64,000 nt of DNA from Arenicola marina (lineage: Eukaryota > Annelida > Polychaeta > Arenicolidae), in the NCBI GenBank assembly GCA_964019135.1, contig OZ025257.1, positions 24,288,352 through 24,352,351 of the forward strand, given 5' to 3'. The translations under genes were made by a program, and so were the position numbers. Below the pieces are notes generated by a model that saw only the letters and a list, made by a program, of their open reading frames with translations, did not search any database and was not told the origin of the DNA. Positions 1 to 10,272 of the stretch are shown here, piece by piece. Position 1 is the stretch's first letter; each line of letters begins with the position of its first letter.

Positions 1-839
1 CATAACTCTTCTCCCTCGCGACAAAAGGACGCCAACCGGGCGCTTGTCTCCACGACTTGTTTGTTCGAACGTTTATAGATGCATCCTTATTACATCGGCG
101 ACAGTTGAATAATGTTACAACCGAAACTAAAATTAAGGTGATTATTCCTTACGATATTTCACAAAGTTCATATCACAGCGACACTCCCAAACTTGTGCGT
201 ACACAGACCGTCGGCCAATACCCCGCCAAAAACCACATGACGCTCCGCTGATTCTGGCTCGCTGGCTCGCCCGAACTTTTGAAAATCAGTAGGTCGTGAC
301 GGCCAGCGCGGTGCTGAGGGGCTTGGAAAAAAAAAAATCGATATTTGTCTCGGTCGAAGCCCCGCCCCCTATCGTGTAGCGCGCTCGCGCGCCCGCGGGC
401 TAACTGCCCTCCCACCGGTGAATTCAAACGCGCATTTAAAAAAATAACCGACCGAAAATAAATAAGTGTCGCTGCAACTCTACACATCAAGACAAAGACC
501 ACGAAACATCTGTCGCTCGCAGACAAGTCCTCAAAGTCACCGCTCTTTCACAAAGGTAGCATTTTGATGAGTTTTAAAACATCCACGGCCCTTTTCTGTG
601 ACCTTTAACATCAATCACACAATTCACACACAGTAGTGCATGAACCAATTATTATAAAACGTAGTGAAGCGACTCAGTCTTATTATAACGCGGGCTTGAG
701 TTGTTGGGATTAAAAAAGTGATTGATCGCTCATTTACAGCGATTACCCGTGCGTACAAAGCCTGTTGGCCACGCCCCTCTGTCTATCTTTAAACAGATGA
801 CAAAGCCACGCCGATGTATGACGTCAGTCGTGATGCTAT
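1..839. other. Left-edge intergenic sequence
   Basis: I see no gene, array or transposon end that I can support here. The stretch contains one TGACGTCA palindrome near 818. It may belong to the virus-like fossil that follows, but no coding similarity shows this. Confidence 0.4.
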
Positions 840-2066
840 TTTTACACCTCGCCAAAGCATGTTCAGACACGTCCCAAGTGGGTGGATGACGAGGAGGTGG
901 AGAGGGACTTTGTGAATATAATGTACGGGCGGTCTCCATCTTTTCACCACAACGACATGACTTCCCACAAGACAACAGCGGGCTTCGCTCCCTCCAATCG
1001 GCTACCACTCATCCCGCTGGCCAAGAAAAGAAAATGGGAGAATACGCAGTGTACTTCCGAGCAAACTCACGATATACGCTGTCAAGAGTGCATCGGAGAG
1101 AATGTCTATTTAACTGTTCAGTATTTCAAAGACGTTTTACGCTTTGATATTAGAAAGTGGGTATGTCAAGAAAACGGCCGTGATTACCCTACAAAAGTGG
1201 GTGTCAATCTCATCACAACCCGCTGGAAGATGTTGCAGACATTGACAAACACCATAGATCGAGAATTGCAACAGACCACCAATCCACGGAAATATCATCT
1301 CGGAGGTTTAGTGATGGTCGAGGTCCTGCCCCGTGGCCAGTTTCTAGATATTCGAAAATACTGGTTGCCGGATACACAAGATACGCCCGTGCCGACCCGA
1401 AAAGGAATTACTCTCGATTTAAAGCAGTGGAATTTACTTAAGTTCCATCTCAACACGATCGATGATAAGTGTGTTCCGGAACTCACCGAGTTGGTTGATT
1501 GTATGTCATCTCACCAAAAACAGGAGGGGTACTTTGACTGTGTTGAATGTTACCCGAAAGGTTTGGATAAGATACATCTATCCTAAATGTTTATGTATCC
1601 ACTAAGTTACATTCGATGTATTTATGGATGACCAATCCTGAATTATGGTGAAAGTTACACTGGTGTAGATGAATATATATATATATAATTTGTGATTAGT
1701 ATACGTACGTGTGACATTTAAAGTTTAGTGTCATCGGGGAAAATTGAGATGTTTGACTCACTAGGAAAACCAATTCGTGCCTATGTGAACCTTAAACACT
1801 TGGAATATTTTATTCAACAACCCATGAGAGCGGTGTGGCAGTCACTTGGCACAGATGTATGCGGAGAATACTGTCTATTTTACTTATATTTCAAATGTCG
1901 AAATTACTCCATGTCACGAATATATCGAGAGTATTGGTCTCCACACACCATGTGCAATGACAACTATATTCATAATTTCCAATCTGTTCACTTTCCGCGT
2001 ATCACTCACCGGCAGTCCCCGCGTTTTATGCAAACCGCGTGCAAGACCTCTTTACCCATTGTCTAA
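840..2066 (+). mobile_element. Polinton/Maverick-like (or adintovirus-like) fossil: PC4-like and adenain-like protease parts
   Basis: Two plus-strand coding parts lie close together. The first (about 840-1586) has an acidic start, a basic stretch, then two PC4-like (transcription coactivator p15) domains. Each ends with the family's 'DIRK...' strand followed by a 'KxGxxLxxxxW' strand-helix. The second (about 1728-2066) matches the C-terminal half of adenain/Ulp1-type cysteine proteases, with 'FDSLG' and the 'DVCGEYCLFYLYF' catalytic-cysteine block. An adenain-like protease is a Polinton hallmark; a PC4-like partner in a virus-like element is my inference. No polymerase, integrase, capsid or terminal repeat is seen, so this is a broken, partial copy and probably old. 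An alternative is a host-domesticated PC4-domain gene beside unrelated protease debris. Confidence 0.5.
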
Positions 2067-2735
2067 ATTGTCATGTATAATAATATGATATGAAGGTGTA
2101 TATTTTTGTGATACTAAGTTTTTTTTGACCACGATAGATGTTGTAGCGGGTAATGGTATTCATGTAGTGATATAGGAATAAAAAAAATTGCAAAATGGAT
2201 GATTGTATTTGCGTTAATATGGTTTACTCGAAACATATCCTATGGTTTTTACAAACAAACAAACATATTACACAGCTTATAGGATCTCACATGGCCTGAT
2301 TACATTGATTATATACACGTGTCATTGACGATTAATCGTACTGTAACGCGAGAATATACAGTTTACATGGCGATATCTATAGCGATTAAATGATTTACTG
2401 TTTCATCAAAGCACAATGACTTGTTCATCTATTACCTATTCATAATAGTACTTGATCGCAGATTGAAGACTTCAAACAATATGTCTTCTTCATTCACTCG
2501 TACTATAGCACGAGAACATAAGACACACAATGATTATTAACCTTGTTGAATATACCTATTTACATACTAATTTATGCTAATTATACCCCGTGCTATAGCA
2601 CGGAAACAAAGACTTTTGACAAAAATTAATTTTAATCACGGGGGGGGGGGGAGGGGGGAGGGGGGGGGAGGAGGGGGAGGGGGGGGGAGGGGTGGGTGGG
2701 TCATGGGGGTAGCAAAAAGCTCACCATATACTACT
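2067..2735. other. AT-rich spacer ending in a G-run
   Basis: No gene is visible. The stretch is AT-rich with scattered poly-A and poly-T runs. It ends in a G/A-only purine tract at about 2640-2697, next to the left boundary of duplicated block A. Confidence 0.5.
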
Positions 2736-3700
2736 CACATTGACTTGCAATCCTCATTTGCTACTAAAGTCTTCTAAAACATTTAATAGCTTCTGTAAAC
2801 GACCCACTGCGTCCGTTCCATTAACAATATCATCTGCAAACATTAACTGAATTACATTAGGGAAGACCTCATTCACATACACACCCTCACAGCCGGCTTT
2901 CTTACATGTATATGCAAGTTCATTTAAATACATATTAAAGAGAAAGGGACTCAATATACACCCTTGCCGCGTACCAATATTGTTGGTAAACGAGTCGGTA
3001 AGACCCCTAGAGGTTTGCACGCAGGACTGCAGTTTGGTATACATTGATTGTAATACTTTCATTAAATCACCATGCACTCCCTCGCTGTATAGTCTGAACC
3101 ATAGTTGCTTGTGTGGAACCCTGTCGAAAGCTTTCGAAAAATCAATAAATGCGCAGTAGAATCTTCCCCTTGCTTTTGACAAGTACTTTTGAATCATAGC
3201 CTGTAGTGTAAAAATTTGATCTACTGTACTCCTCCCCCTCCTAAAGCCAGCTTGTTCCTCAAGAAACTTGTCAGTCTTCTGCCCATGTAACACACCTTTC
3301 ATTTACAACTTTGGTGAATAATTTAGCCAAGTTGGGTAATAGTGAAATACCCCTGTAATTATTCACACTATTTATAGAACCTGCTTTATGTAACGGAGAT
3401 ATCATGGCTTCACACCAACAAGCAGGGTAATACCTATATTGGTAGCATGACAGACTTAATCCCTTAATCATCTCATTCACAATACCATCAATACCAGGTG
3501 CCTTTTGAATGGGCAGGCCATTTATGGCTCTACTGACTTCATCATGAGTTATAATCTCATTGAGTATAACTGGCTCATTAGCTTGGCATTTCTCACAATA
3601 AGAATCATGACCAGCTAACGTCGCGTCTACATTTTCTTGTGCATCAGTATCTATATCTGGGTTCCCTCCAAGTAAATTATTAAAGTATGTCTTCAACATT
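2736..3700 (-). mobile_element. LINE reverse-transcriptase fragment, copy A
   Basis: The minus strand encodes the fingers and palm of a non-LTR reverse transcriptase. It reads 'KAPGIDGI' and 'NYRGISLLPNLAKLF', then 'GFRRGRSTVDQIF', 'FIDFSKAFDRV', 'GTRQGCILSPFLFNMY' and the catalytic 'FADD'. The frame changes near 3270-3302, so the ORF is already dead. A second copy (50570-52418) carries the same break, so the damage predates the duplication. The fragment stops abruptly at about 2736 just after the palm, where the other copy continues. That stop is the left edge of the duplicated block. I do not assign a clade; it is L1/CR1/jockey-like in layout and has no visible endonuclease here. Confidence 0.9.
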
Positions 3701-4778
3701 GTGTGTTCCTGTTTTATACAATAAATGAACTAGCAAATGAACATTTTAATCATTCAATCCTTGTTTTCATATTTCACGTTTTAGTAAGAGTCGAGTGTCG
3801 TTTGTTATTCGCCTCAGTCACTGACAGTCATCAGAACTGTTTGGAATTCAAGTGACTCAATCAAGAGCTTAAAATTGTGTTAAATACTAAGTTAGGCAAC
3901 ATTTTTCTGGGTAGCTACATTATTCTTTTAGTGACTGCACAACACTTTTCAAAGTTAAACAATGTATGCATGCCAGGACACAACACCAGTGCTGAGATGG
4001 TCAAAATACGACCGTGACATTATTAAATGTCAAGACGTCAAAAAACGATCGTTACAAGAACATGTCTTTATATCTCAAAAAAATGTTGTTTGGTTGTATC
4101 GTGCACCACATTTAGCCCACGCAGCATTTGTTGTGATATCTTTTCATTTATGCCTGAACGCAGAAAACAACACGAGCAAAGAAAAAAAAGATATGAGTGA
4201 TGTTTGACCGTCACGACTGTTACATACATGATAGTCTGAATTATTGGTTATTGCATTACCTTCTGCGCCCTGTAAATGTTACATTTCGATAGAGGACCAA
4301 ACAATGCAAATAAATCATGGGAAGTTACTTGAAAAAGTGTTTTCTAAAGTAAATTTGCGGTCATTGTTCATGTCAAAAGTTACGACCGTTACAATTTTTG
4401 ACATCACGACCGTTACGTTATGAAGCTGTTTTTTAACAAAACTAGTAAATTTACTATATTTTATCCTTAATAATATAAGAAAAAATACATTTACCCACTA
4501 GACTCCGGCAAAATTAACCGTTGGTTTGGCATTTTAAAAGTCAGGGTCCATGTCACACTTTTTGCAATAGACCGTGGATACACTCATCTTAGAACCCACG
4601 AAATGTATTATTGTAGCAATGGCAAGCTTGAGTCATACGTGATCTAAGCTGAAACAATGGTTCGCCCTGACATGGAAGAACGTCGGACCATGCAGCCACA
4701 AGTCAGTTTAGTTCATCTTCAGATTGCAAGAATGAAGTCGTGTTTCGCATCAAGGCGCGTAGGCTAATTCGCATGGAT
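3701..4778. other. Non-coding part of duplicated block A
   Basis: This stretch is almost identical to 52420-53496. An 81-codon open frame at 3962-4207 exists in both copies but resembles nothing I know. Several short repeats of ACGACCGTTAC lie at about 4200-4420. I see no gene. Confidence 0.5.
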
Positions 4779-5217
4779 TATGTGTCCTTATACAGACGAT
4801 AATGGTCATTTAAATGTGGAATAGGATACAATGGTTCACATTATTGGATACTGAAAGGATATGATACGCAGCGATGTTGCCATGGTGTTTGACACAAGTC
4901 ATTTAAATGTGGAATAGGATACAATGGTTCACATTATTAGATACTGAAAGGATATGATACGCAGTGATGTTGCCATGGTGTTTGACACAAGTTATGTGTC
5001 CTTATACAGACGATAATGGTCATTTAAATGTGGAATAGGATACAATGGTTTACATTATTGGATACTGAAAGGATATGACATGTATGATACGCAGCGATGT
5101 TGCCATGGTGTTTGACACAAGTCATTTAAATGTGGAATAGGATACAATGGTTCACATTATTGGATACTGAAAGGATATGATACGCAGCGATGTTGCCATG
5201 GTGTTTGACACAAGTCA
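4779..5217 (+). repeat. Tandem repeat of about 94 bp, copy A
   Basis: About four copies of a unit that begins GTCATTTAAATGTGGAATAG and ends TTTGACACAA. A spacer carrying GTGTCCTTATACAGACGATA recurs within the array. The block A' counterpart at 53497-53834 has only about three units, so copy number has changed since the duplication. Confidence 0.85.
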
Positions 5218-5221
5218 CATC

Positions 5222-5680
5222 CAGTGCGTTGTTGATGGATAGGATATGAATTGCAAACGAGTTTCGTGGTATTCACGAGAAAGAAAAATGATTTCTAGTG
5301 TGATTATAGGATATAAGGAAATGTCGGTATGTATTTTACATATGAATTACATATGATCTCAAATTCAGTTTTTCAAGTGGATATTCTGATCTATGCTTGT
5401 TTTGAGGAGAAATTTGTATCTGTTTTTGCTGGGGCTTTCCGTCGGGCGTCAAGTTTCCAGTTCATCATCCATTGTGGTTGTGACCTATTTCAGACAAGCT
5501 CACTTATTGCTCATGATTGGCATTGATTGCGATGGTGGATTTCGTAACAGAAGGACGATTGTTCAACAGAAAAATTGTTTGGTCTCCTTGAGTCAATCGC
5601 AATTTATCAGCTCGCTAAAACAGTACATTCGTGAAAAATAATGTAAAGTTTAGACAATAGAATGACGTCATAGCAGTACT
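5222..5680 (+). repeat. Dispersed repeat family R, copy 1
   Basis: An unclassified dispersed sequence. It has a near-identical copy in block A' (about 53838-54290) and a clearly diverged copy at about 47760-48250. All three share the GTTTCGTGG...ATTCACGAGAAAG segment and the downstream open stretch with the same residue pattern. Three copies at different divergence mark it as an old mobile repeat rather than a gene. Confidence 0.65.
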
Positions 5681-5687
5681 TTAAGCG

Positions 5688-5786
5688 TAAGTTAATGTCC
5701 GAAGAACGCGACATTACCGGATAATAATGGTTATCCGTGTTATCCATTGTTATCCGGTAATGTTGTTTTCCGAGGTCATTAACTTA
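5688..5786. repeat. Hairpin/foldback repeat of about 99 bp
   Basis: Imperfect 37-base arms flank a 25-base loop. The left arm starts TAAGTTAATG and ends ATTACCGGATAA; the right arm is its reverse complement. The same hairpin is at 54305-54403 in the duplicated block. It is consistent with a tiny foldback MITE. Confidence 0.7.
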
Positions 5787-6176
5787 TGTAAAATCCACGT
5801 CCTTCTGACTCAAACCCACTACATTACAGACAAATAATGTCGTGAGAGAACAATTGAGTGACGTCATCAGTGTATTTTACATGTGCCGGTTTATAGGCCC
5901 GGTTTATCCCGGTTCTGAAAACCGGGTACAATAACCGTAGACAACCCTGGGCAATCGTAGCCGTAGTCGATCCGGGGTGTACTGTGGTGAACCGTAGGTC
6001 GCCCCCGGACAATGCAGCCGAACGTAAGATTATTTTCTTCTTTTACTGCAGATGCATATTTCCTACCATTTGGCACAAGAAAATGGCAGCTCTAGCGTGT
6101 TTTCTGATTTGTGACGATTTTTGTACAAAATGGCCACAATTTCCGTTGGAGGACCAGCAAAGGGGCCGAAGCAACC

Positions 6177-6264
6177 CAGGGCCCAAACCCTCTGCCCAAA
6201 CCCTGGGCCCAAACCCTGGGCCCAAACCCTGGGCCCAAACCCTGGTCCCAAACCCTGGGCCCCC
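6177..6264 (+). repeat. 13-bp tandem repeat (GGGCCCAAACCCT)n
   Basis: About six slightly variable 13-bp units followed by a C-then-G run. A shorter version is at about 54799-54868 in block A'. The AAACCCT string superficially resembles a telomere motif, but the period is wrong. Confidence 0.9.
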
Positions 6265-6299
6265 TGGCGGGGGGGGGGGGTACGGTAATCCAAGGGGGT

Positions 6300-6720
6300 A
6301 CTTGATCATGGCCATGCTATTTGCTCTATGACATGCTGTCTCCGCTGCTCCCCCACACGCCCTTTACCACATATATGGATAGTTTCACCCATGCCAAGCC
6401 AAGCAGACAATGGCTTGGTCATGGCTATTTTCAGCCTATGACAAAGTGTCCATTAATCCACATGGGCCGATAATCCCATGCTAAGCTAAGGGACACTTGG
6501 TCACGACTATTCTGTCTTTACAATCTGCCCCCCTACACTCCCCCGTCACCAATAGGGATCGCTTTACCCTTGCTGACCTTGCTTCAGCCTATGACAATGC
6601 CCGCCCCCCACCCCCAACAAGTGACTTTCCCCGCGTAGACCCGTACTGCAGGGGGGGGGGGGGGGGTCACTATAATAATAACAATATTTTTTTACCATGA
6701 AGAGTACACAAATCGAAATA
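6300..6720. repeat. Degenerate repeat, roughly 90-100 bp period
   Basis: The phrases 'GCCTATGACAA' and 'CATGGCTATTTTC'-like recur at roughly 90-100 base spacing, ending in a second G-run near 6650. It is part of block A and is repeated at about 54915-55275. No gene is seen. Confidence 0.45.
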
Positions 6721-6921
6721 ATACAAAACTTGTTGGCAAGGAGCTAAAGCCGAGGCTTATTCGCTCAAAGAAAAAAGAACAAAAAACAAAAAAACAGGAC
6801 AAGCGGAACAGGGAACAGTACTACAACAATCTAGATAGTATATGTATTTGGCCAAATCGTTGCGCTATAATAGTTCTTTCTTTCGATGAACAAATTAAGA
6901 GATATGATTATATGGAGATGG

Positions 6922-7430
6922 CTAGTTACACATCACATTAAGGTAACAATCACTCGTATCGATTATATTTAACAAACTATCCTTAGTATTTCTCTTAAAA
7001 AGTTGAAGCGATGATTGAAAGTTTACCTTACCAAAATATTTATTAAATATATATATCCCATTATATCTCATATATATTTTCTTCCATTGACATTTATGTT
7101 TAGGAACATGTAATAGCTGCGACCTTCTAGTGCTATACTTATGCAGGTCAGCATTTCTTATAAACAAATCTTGTATGATAAGAAGCTGCAATCCATTGTA
7201 TTGCTTATATATAAATAACACGCTAATCTCGTATAATGATGTGAGCGGTAGAATCTTATATTCATTACGAATAACGGTGCTGAATGGGCCCATTTATTAA
7301 CTCCGGACAATATGCGAACTGCTTTTTTTAAAATCTTATCAAATCAGATGGTGTATTAGCTTGGGTTAAAAAGCTAATACACCAGGCTCCCCATACTTCA
7401 ATACAATATATTAGATATGGAGATCTGGGT
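6922..7430 (-). mobile_element. LINE 3' fragment (C-terminal end of a second RT element), copy A
   Basis: The minus strand reads like the C-terminal tail of a non-LTR retrotransposon. It has a 'YCIEVWGA'-type block in the 7380-7420 region, 'ILPLTSLYEISVLF', then 'HKYSTRRS' and a 'SLQLFKRNTKDSLL' end. This is a different family from the RT at 2736-3700. The reading frame is broken in this copy. It lies about 115 bases beyond the 3' end of G1, and homology between G1 and G2 begins right after it (7429 against 16683). The fragment therefore marks the module boundary. Confidence 0.75.
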
Positions 7431-7518
7431 TTAAAAGCCATGAATTTAGAAACGATAAACGAAAGTGTAAGCAGGTGGCACGAACGAAATTGCGAAAAAG
7501 AACTGAAGCTTTCTTTCC

Positions 7519-7524
7519 TTTATT
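7519..7524 (-). terminator. Poly(A) signal of G1
   Basis: AATAAA on the minus strand, 20 bases past the TGA at 7545-7547. It gives a very short 3' UTR and is conserved in all four copies. Confidence 0.75.
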
Positions 7525-7544
7525 GCGATAATATTGCAACCAAA

Positions 7545-9884
7545 TCAAGCAAACACACTGATGAGGGTACCGCCGATTCGGACTGCCGTGAAAAGCAGAT
7601 TGAGCCATTTGCTCTGAGGAACCATCACATCGGGCATCTTATTCCCCGTCAGGAGGTCAACGAGTGCCTTGAGGACAGCCTCGCTCTCAGCCGGGGTCAG
7701 TTCAAGGTCACCCAACGCCACAGCAGTGCTGGAAAGAAGCGGCATACGGAAGGATTAAAGTAGTGAGCAGGCAGGCATCCTTCATAGAGCAATTACATAA
7801 CCTTTGTAGCTATTTATAGCGTTATGCAAATGCCTAGCAAGTCACGGGCTGGATACTAACGTTTCTAGGATCAGCTTCGCCACCTCCGCAGTGTTTCCCT
7901 CCGATACCATCTTCTCCACTGAAAGAGAAGTATTAACAGTCATAAATAACCAAGTGCCAGTGGAATACGGAAGGCAATTTAGGTTGGGGGCCCTCGGGAC
8001 CCTTAGTAATTAACCAACGACCACAGTAGAACGGTTCTTACCGAAATCCGCCAGTCGACCGTCCATGACGACCTCTTCCACGACCTTGTTGATGGCCGCC
8101 ATGTGTAGCAGCTCATCGGCATCCTCTTCTGCAACAAAACACTAGGGTCAGTGAAGGTGGTTAAAGGCCCCCCGGGTCAGTGAAGGTGAAGGTGGCACAA
8201 GGATCCCAGCGTGAGTGAAGGTGGCACACGGCTGGATATAAGCGCAAGGCTGAGGCAGGACTGTCAGAGGGAACATGAAGCGGACAGGTAGATTTGGTTT
8301 ACTTACTAAAGAAAGAGATGAAGCCAGAGACGAAATCTTCAGACGCCGTGGCCTCCGTCAGTCCGATGACGATCTCAGCCACCTCGGGAAGGGCCTTCAT
8401 CAACTTCCGCGTCACCATAACCTTGATTGGGGCCGGCAAGGCCAAGCTCTGCACGGACGCTTCAAAACCACCCTGCAAGAAGTCTACAATGGCCCCAATG
8501 CCGGCTTCAATCTGTGGAAGGGTGGCCGACAAGTCGCAAGTGATCTGTCCTGTGGCGAATGGAGCCATGTACTTGTGGATTGAGATGGCCACCATCTGGA
8601 AGAGCTCGACTACTGGTCTCTCCAGGAAGAGTTCCTGGCTTATTAAAGTCTGGATTTCATCAAAGAGGCCATCCATCGGGATATCTCCTGGGGAAGGACA
8701 AAACTGCATTCAGGTTTGTATTCATCGTTAGCGTTTGAAACAAAAGGAATGCAAGAACTGGCTAGAGGTAGTATTATGTAATATTTCAAAGCTGTAGGTT
8801 CAACTTCGCATATTAAAGACAAGGTAACTGGATCATAAAAAAGTTTCTCACCGATGGCAGATTCGAATACCATTACTTTCTCTTGTAGTGCTGCAGAGAT
8901 GAAGTCCACCACCTCCTTCATGTGGGCCGCCACGTCCACCATGGACGGCTTCTTGCCCATCCCACCACCATGACCTCCCTTTCGACGCGCAATCATCTCC
9001 TCCACGGATTCAATGGATTCCATCGACTCCCCGCTAGCCTTGCCAGGCTTCAGATGGTGCAGATGGTCGATTTCACCAATCTCCTTCCCGGCCAGGAGCA
9101 TATCCTCCACCACCAGGTTCCGCACCAGATGTTCCACAAAGCCTGGAAGCAGAAGGAAGGAATCGTTCATTGCAGGGGTACCAGTGGAATAACGAATAGA
9201 ATAAACTAGAATTCATGCCAGTTGCTGGAGAATGAAGCTCACTTACCGATGACGGCATGCACTGCAACCGCTTGTCCGCATTCTGCAGGCACCATCTTTT
9301 CCGTCACGGTGGCGGCAATGATTTCAAAGGCTTTCCAAGTCTTTATTGGATCCACAGCAGTGATCGGCATCGTGTAGTCTACCCCGACGGCGTCCAGCTT
9401 ATCCGCCAATGCAACTGCCACTATAAAAACATGTAACGTTATCTTCGCAAGCTATCAATGGTATAGACGGAGAAAGTACGAGAATATATTTAGAGGGAGT
9501 TCTCTTACTTAAAGATGCCACGGTCTTCGAACAGTCATTATTAGAAGCACCAACGGGAGTTCTTCAACTGGCTAACTGTATATTCGTGGATATTCGTAAA
9601 TAAAAATAAATAAATAATTGGCTTGCTCAATAACAGCTTCATACTCACGGTCGTTGCCCACTGGGGCCAGCAGAGCGACCAGCTCAGAGTTAGTGCGGCG
9701 GAAAAGGCGGATCCGTCCACCTAAGACGAAAGGTCATGAAGCCCAATTAAGCATAAAAATCCCCAAACTCTCAAGCAAACTAAGCAAATCAGAACGATAA
9801 AGTGTGTGGATTTACCCAATCAGTTGCGTGCTTACCATGAACGACGGCGGCCATACAGATCATGGAGAGCAGAAACAGCTTCAT
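7545..9884 (-). CDS. G1: secreted 431-residue protein of unrecognised family (tandem copy 1)
   Basis: Eight exons in transcription order: 9836-9884, 9649-9720, 9247-9420, 8852-9142, 8307-8687, 8042-8128, 7861-7918 and 7545-7728 (1296 nt). Every junction is GT-AG and the phases fit (phase 1 except the last, which is phase 2). The start gives a signal peptide, MKLFLLSMICMAAVVHG. The mature protein is mostly amphipathic helix. Residues 124-163 form a His/Gly/Lys/Glu-rich linker (DHLHH, RRKGGHGGGMGKK) with possible dibasic cleavage sites. Only C88 and C246 remain outside the signal peptide. I know no family for it; export is inferred from the signal peptide. G1 is a mosaic: exons 3-8 match G4, while exons 1-2, intron 1 and the promoter match G2. 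Private changes include D350 (A in the others) and N361 (K in the others). Confidence 0.85.
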
Positions 9885-9886
9885 GA

Positions 9887-10031
9887 TGACGTCAGGAGGT
9901 CTGAAGAGACTGGAAGAGGGCAATCGACGGGTCACAGGGACTGAGTGATGACAGGTGGAGACGGACCCCTTTTATAGCCCCCTGTTGTGAGCTGTCTCAG
10001 AGAGGAGTGGCGTCTGGTTGAAGCTCATTGG
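9887..10031 (-). promoter_or_regulatory. G1 promoter: CCAAT, TATA box and CRE
   Basis: Reading the minus strand, CCAAT is at 10027-10031 and TATAAAAG at 9969-9976. The palindromic CRE TGACGTCA at 9887-9894 lies just before the ATG. A start about 30 bases past the TATA box gives a 5' UTR of roughly 55-60 bases. This spacing is conserved in all four copies. Confidence 0.8.
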
Positions 10032-10272
10032 ATGAAACATGCTCAGAGGAGTGGTTGGATGCCGAGACGTATGGAAAGCCATAACGTGTCAATTCTTAAA
10101 GGTCATCTCTTAAATCTTAACTCGCTTTCCACCGTAAAATCAGAGTGTTGCAGCCTGTCAGTCTATGCTAAAGAAAGAAAAGAAAATAATAAATAATGAT
10201 CTTGACTAAATTTGCCACAAAACCCTTGTGATTCCGAAAAATCTGATGTGAACTTGTGACGTCACAGAAGGC

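Noticed and set aside
3962-4207. An 81-codon open frame in block A and block A'
   Set aside because: Its conservation is explained by the recent duplication, and nothing suggests a protein family.
6177-6264. Telomere-like AAACCCT repeats
   Set aside because: The true period is 13 bp (GGGCCCAAACCCT), not a telomeric 6-7 bp, and the array is only about 90 bp long and internal.
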